Translations under genes and position numbers: made by a program | Source of the DNA: Emiliania huxleyi CCMP1516 | Lineage: Eukaryota > Haptophyta > Isochrysidales > Noelaerhabdaceae | Assembly (NCBI RefSeq): GCF_000372725.1 | Contig: NW_005201014.1 | Coordinates: 220,029-284,028, forward strand | Length of the DNA: 64,000 nucleotides | Direction of reading: 5' to 3' | Part shown: positions 61,412 to 64,000 of the stretch, piece after piece | Numbering within the stretch: position 1 is the first letter of the stretch | Layout: each line of letters opens with the position of its first letter | The notes under the pieces: generated by a model | The model's input: only the letters and a program-made list of their open reading frames with translations | Databases searched by the model: none | Told to the model about the DNA's origin: nothing

Positions 61412-62491
61412 ATGGGCGCTTCCGCGTCCAAACGGCTCGAAGCTTGGCGTCGCCACGGCGGCGGCGACTTTGAGTCGGTGCTGTCCAGCGGCGCATACGC
61501 GCTCGTCGACGCGCGGTGGATCGTCAAGTGCGCCAGGAAGGGCGGCGTCCTCAAGCACCGCCAGGCCCTAGGCAAAGAGGCCTTCATCTCGTCCGCGTCC
61601 CTCATCTGTCCTTGGGGCAGCCTGCCTGTCGTCGTGCTCTCCTGCCCGTGGCTGACCAAGGACCACCCAGACCCGGACGGGACACAGCTCCGCCGCGTCG
61701 CAAAGGCGCTCGAGTCCCTGCTGACTCACAGCCCATACAAGCGGCTCGCCGTCTTCTGGGACTACCTCTCGCTCCACCAGCACCCCGACCCCGCCAATGG
61801 CGGCATGCGCACAGAGGCGGAGGACGCGCTCTTCAAGCAGGGACTGGACTGCCTCGGCACGCTCTACTCCCACCGATACACAACTGTGCTGCGGCTGACC
61901 ACCTTCCCGGACGGCCACAAGGCGGAGAACCAGCCCGAGGGGTCCAACGTGGCCGCATACTTCGACCGCGGCTGGTGCTTCACCGAGAGCTGCATGGCGA
62001 GCCTGACCAAGGACGACAAGAGATCGCTCGACCTCGGCAGGATGCGAGACGACACAGGATACGACTACCAGGCCCTCAAAGCCGTATGCGCTCAGGGCGG
62101 CTGCCGACGCCCGCCGCTGCTGCCGTCTCAGTTCGCGGCGGAGCTGGAGAGTAAGACCTTTGCGAACGGCACGGATGACATGCCGCTCGTGACGCGGCTG
62201 TACGAGGGCGCCTTCATGGAGCAGATTGGAAAGGCGACCATGCTGTGCTACAGCAGCCTCGGTTGGGGCGACGCGGAGGCGGCGCAGCTGGCAGAAGTGA
62301 TCACGAGCGGTGCGGCGCCGATGCTCGAGGAGCTCCACCTCGACGGCAACGAGATTGGCGACGAGGGCTACAAGGCCCTGGCCGCCGCAATCCGCAAGGA
62401 CGGGGCCGCCCCACGCTTGTCGTTGGTCTCTGTGGATAGCAAGCCGGCAGAACTGGTGGCCGCGTGCGAGGATCGCGGCATTTTGCTCTGA
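61412..62491 (+). CDS. HET-like/LRR protein with N-myristoylation signal
   Basis: 359 aa, single exon. It begins MGASASKR, a textbook myristoylation signal (MGxxxSK). Residues about 65-250 are the HET-like module shared with the gene at 1762: LSCPWLTKDHPDPDGTQLRR, then VFWDYLSLHQ, EDALFKQGLDCLGTLYSHRY, AAYFDRGWCFTES. Both copies then have a D-x(3-4)-P then AF element (TDDMPLVTRLYEGAF here, SDKKGQLPKIKELDAVVQGAF there). Residues about 285-325 carry one RNase-inhibitor-type LRR (LEELHLDGNEIGDEGYKALA). Likely peripheral on a membrane. The role (signalling or death effector) is inferred from domain logic only. Dispersed repeat C forms its 5' flank. Confidence 0.8.
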   Translation: MGASASKRLEAWRRHGGGDFESVLSSGAYALVDARWIVKCARKGGVLKHRQALGKEAFISSASLICPWGSLPVVVLSCPWLTKDHPDPDGTQLRRVAKALESLLTHSPYKRLAVFWDYLSLHQHPDPANGGMRTEAEDALFKQGLDCLGTLYSHRYTTVLRLTTFPDGHKAENQPEGSNVAAYFDRGWCFTESCMASLTKDDKRSLDLGRMRDDTGYDYQALKAVCAQGGCRRPPLLPSQFAAELESKTFANGTDDMPLVTRLYEGAFMEQIGKATMLCYSSLGWGDAEAAQLAEVITSGAAPMLEELHLDGNEIGDEGYKALAAAIRKDGAAPRLSLVSVDSKPAELVAACEDRGILL

Positions 62492-62968
62492 ATACATATG
62501 ACCATGGTCGGGTTTCTCCCGCCATACGTGCAGTAGATCTAGCCGTCACGCCCGCGGGGCGGTGTGACCGGAGGTGTGCTGACTGCCGTGGGACTGGCGT
62601 CGGCGCGGCGGGCGGGGCGCCGCGCGTTCACTGCACACCAGGTGACCACTGTCGCTGCGCGCATGTCGGTTGTGTACTGGCTACACTGCGCCCCCTACTG
62701 TAGAGCCCCCTGCGCCCCCCAATCTCTCAAGCATCCAAGGGCGCTGTGCTCAGTCCTCAGAAGACACTCCCCCCCCGGCAGGAGCAGGACGAGACCGATC
62801 AGACAGAGATCCACACACGGTGATTGGACTTTGGAGGTTGGTGCTGTATTGGTGGACGTGTACACACGACAGAAATCAAGGAAGCTGCGCCGGGGGGGAG
62901 GACGATTGTACTCCACTCTCTCTGTAGGACGATTGTACGGCGAGACCTCACTTCATAGTACGGTATGG
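62492..62968. other. Intergenic, convergent spacer
   Basis: Between convergent 3' ends. C-runs at 62705-62775; no gene seen. Confidence 0.6.
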
Positions 62969-64000
62969 CTACCGCCGTGCGTTCGCGGTCTCGTTCTCGC
63001 CGCGCGAGAAGGGCGTGCAGACGGCCCGCTGCAGCATCCAGACCTCAAAGTCGACGGCGGCGAGCTCGGACGGCCTCTCCTTGGTCTGCTGGTCCGAGTT
63101 GAGGCACACGCTGCCAAACTTGGCGCGGTGCGCCTCGACGGCCATCTCGCGCGTCGCGTCGGCGACGGGCTCGGCTCCGCGCTCCGCGCCGCGCAGCTCA
63201 CCCACCATGCCCCCCCAGTCCTCGCGCCGGCGCTGCAGCTCCTGCTTGTGCTCGAGAGGCGCGCCCGGGTCAGGCACCGCCTCGAGGATCACCTTCGCGG
63301 CGCCGATGGCAGCCTCAATGTCGGACGCCTGAAGAGTGCACGCCTGCGTCGCCGCGCGGCCGCCTGCCTCCTTGTCGAACCCGATCCGCGACGCGCCGCT
63401 CGACCTACCGGGCGTGTCGGGGGGACATGTGCATGTGCATGTGCATGTTGTTGTTGTCTGGGGGTGTCATGGCCAGAGGGCTGCTCTCGGCCGTGGCGCG
63501 CGCCGCTGCAGCATCTTGACGTTGGTGCCGCCCTTGCCAATCAGCCGGCCGACCACATTGCGCGGCACCATCACGTAGCCGTGCACGTCGAGCTTCTGCG
63601 CCATCGCCAGCCGCTCCTCGATACGTTTGGCGGCGAGCGTGCACTGGTTCTCGAACTTGCCCCGGATGCGAAAGAAGCCCGTGGCGCCTCCCTCGCCGCC
63701 GCCGCCGCCGCCTTCGGAGGCGTCGCCGCCCACCTCGCCGCCGCCGCCGCCCTCGGCCGCCGCCGCCGCCGCCTCCTTGGCCGCCGCCGCTGCCTCCTCG
63801 GGCTCGACGTAATCTATGACCGCGCCCGACTCGCTGGCGATCTGCTTGATGCCTGCGCCGCCCTTGCCAATGATCGCGCCGACCCACTCGTCCGGGCAAG
63901 GCAGCTCGAGCACACCACCCCACGGCTCTGCGACGACAAGGCGCGCCGCGAGCGTCTCGCGCGCGCCGTCGCCGTCGCCGTCGACCAGGTCGTCGATCAG
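62969..64000 (-). CDS. KH-domain RNA-binding protein, partial at the window edge
   Basis: The frame is open to base 64000 and continues outside. Exon 64000-63507 has KH one (LELPCPDEWVGAIIGKGGAG-IKQIASESGAVIDYVE...FFRIRGKFENQCTLAAKRIEE), with a Gly/Glu/Ala-rich insertion of about 40 residues in its variable loop. KH two starts VMVPRNVVGRLIGKGGTNVK. A 102-bp GC-AG intron (63506-63405) follows. Exon 63404-62969 completes KH two (SSGASRIGFDKEAGGRAATQ-ACTLQASDIEAAIGAAKVIL) and a helical end. Both GxxG loops are intact (GKGG), so RNA or ssDNA binding is expected. Confidence 0.85.

Overview
This window is GC-rich nuclear DNA from a eukaryotic alga with a secondary, red-lineage plastid. I think a haptophyte is most likely. 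The reasons are: short introns (mostly 40-280 bp) interrupting genes whose exons join in frame; an unusually high share of GC-AG introns (17 of the 28 I could place); plastid-type proteins (TatA/B-like, RsfS) that begin with a signal peptide followed by a basic transit-like stretch; and dense small inverted-repeat transposons and minisatellites. The species assignment is inference. I ran no search.

Layout. 0-9 kb: simple repeats, a HET-like/ARM-repeat protein (-), a secreted flavin amine oxidase (+, 3 exons) and a decayed tyrosine recombinase (-). 9-16.5 kb: monothiol glutaredoxin-like (-), small secreted Cys protein (+), 6-exon ankyrin protein (+), TatA/B-like (-), F-box/Kelch protein (-), RsfS/Iojap (+). 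16.5-27 kb: mostly mobile and repetitive DNA, with a gene split by a nested transposon, a (CT)n tract, a 63-bp minisatellite and several TIR elements. 27-39 kb: pyrroline-5-carboxylate reductase, two genes with SH3/Tudor-like domains, a PAN/apple fragment, an SPPPP-rich pentapeptide-repeat protein, and mitochondrial uL23. 39-47 kb: a YccV/HspQ-like protein, three TIR elements, a PUB-plus-thioredoxin protein and a MORN protein. 47-64 kb: an intronless CHAT/NB-ARC/TPR protein, a kinase-lobe remnant, an OS-9-like MRH lectin joined to a YccV-like domain, a small unknown, an F-box/RCC1 protein, a COPI-associated membrane protein, a myristoylated HET-like/LRR protein and a KH-domain protein that runs off the end.

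Themes. (1) Three proteins have immune-receptor-like architectures: HET-like+ARM, CHAT+NB-ARC+TPR, and HET-like+LRR with an N-myristoylation signal. Together they suggest a death- or defence-type signalling repertoire. (2) In several introns the first 17-37 bases nearly copy the start of the following exon, as expected if the introns arose by local tandem duplication. (3) The non-coding DNA is built from identifiable mobile elements. Several have target-site duplications, and two have empty sites visible elsewhere in the window. (4) Two domain combinations look new to me: MRH lectin + YccV, and secreted PUB + thioredoxin.
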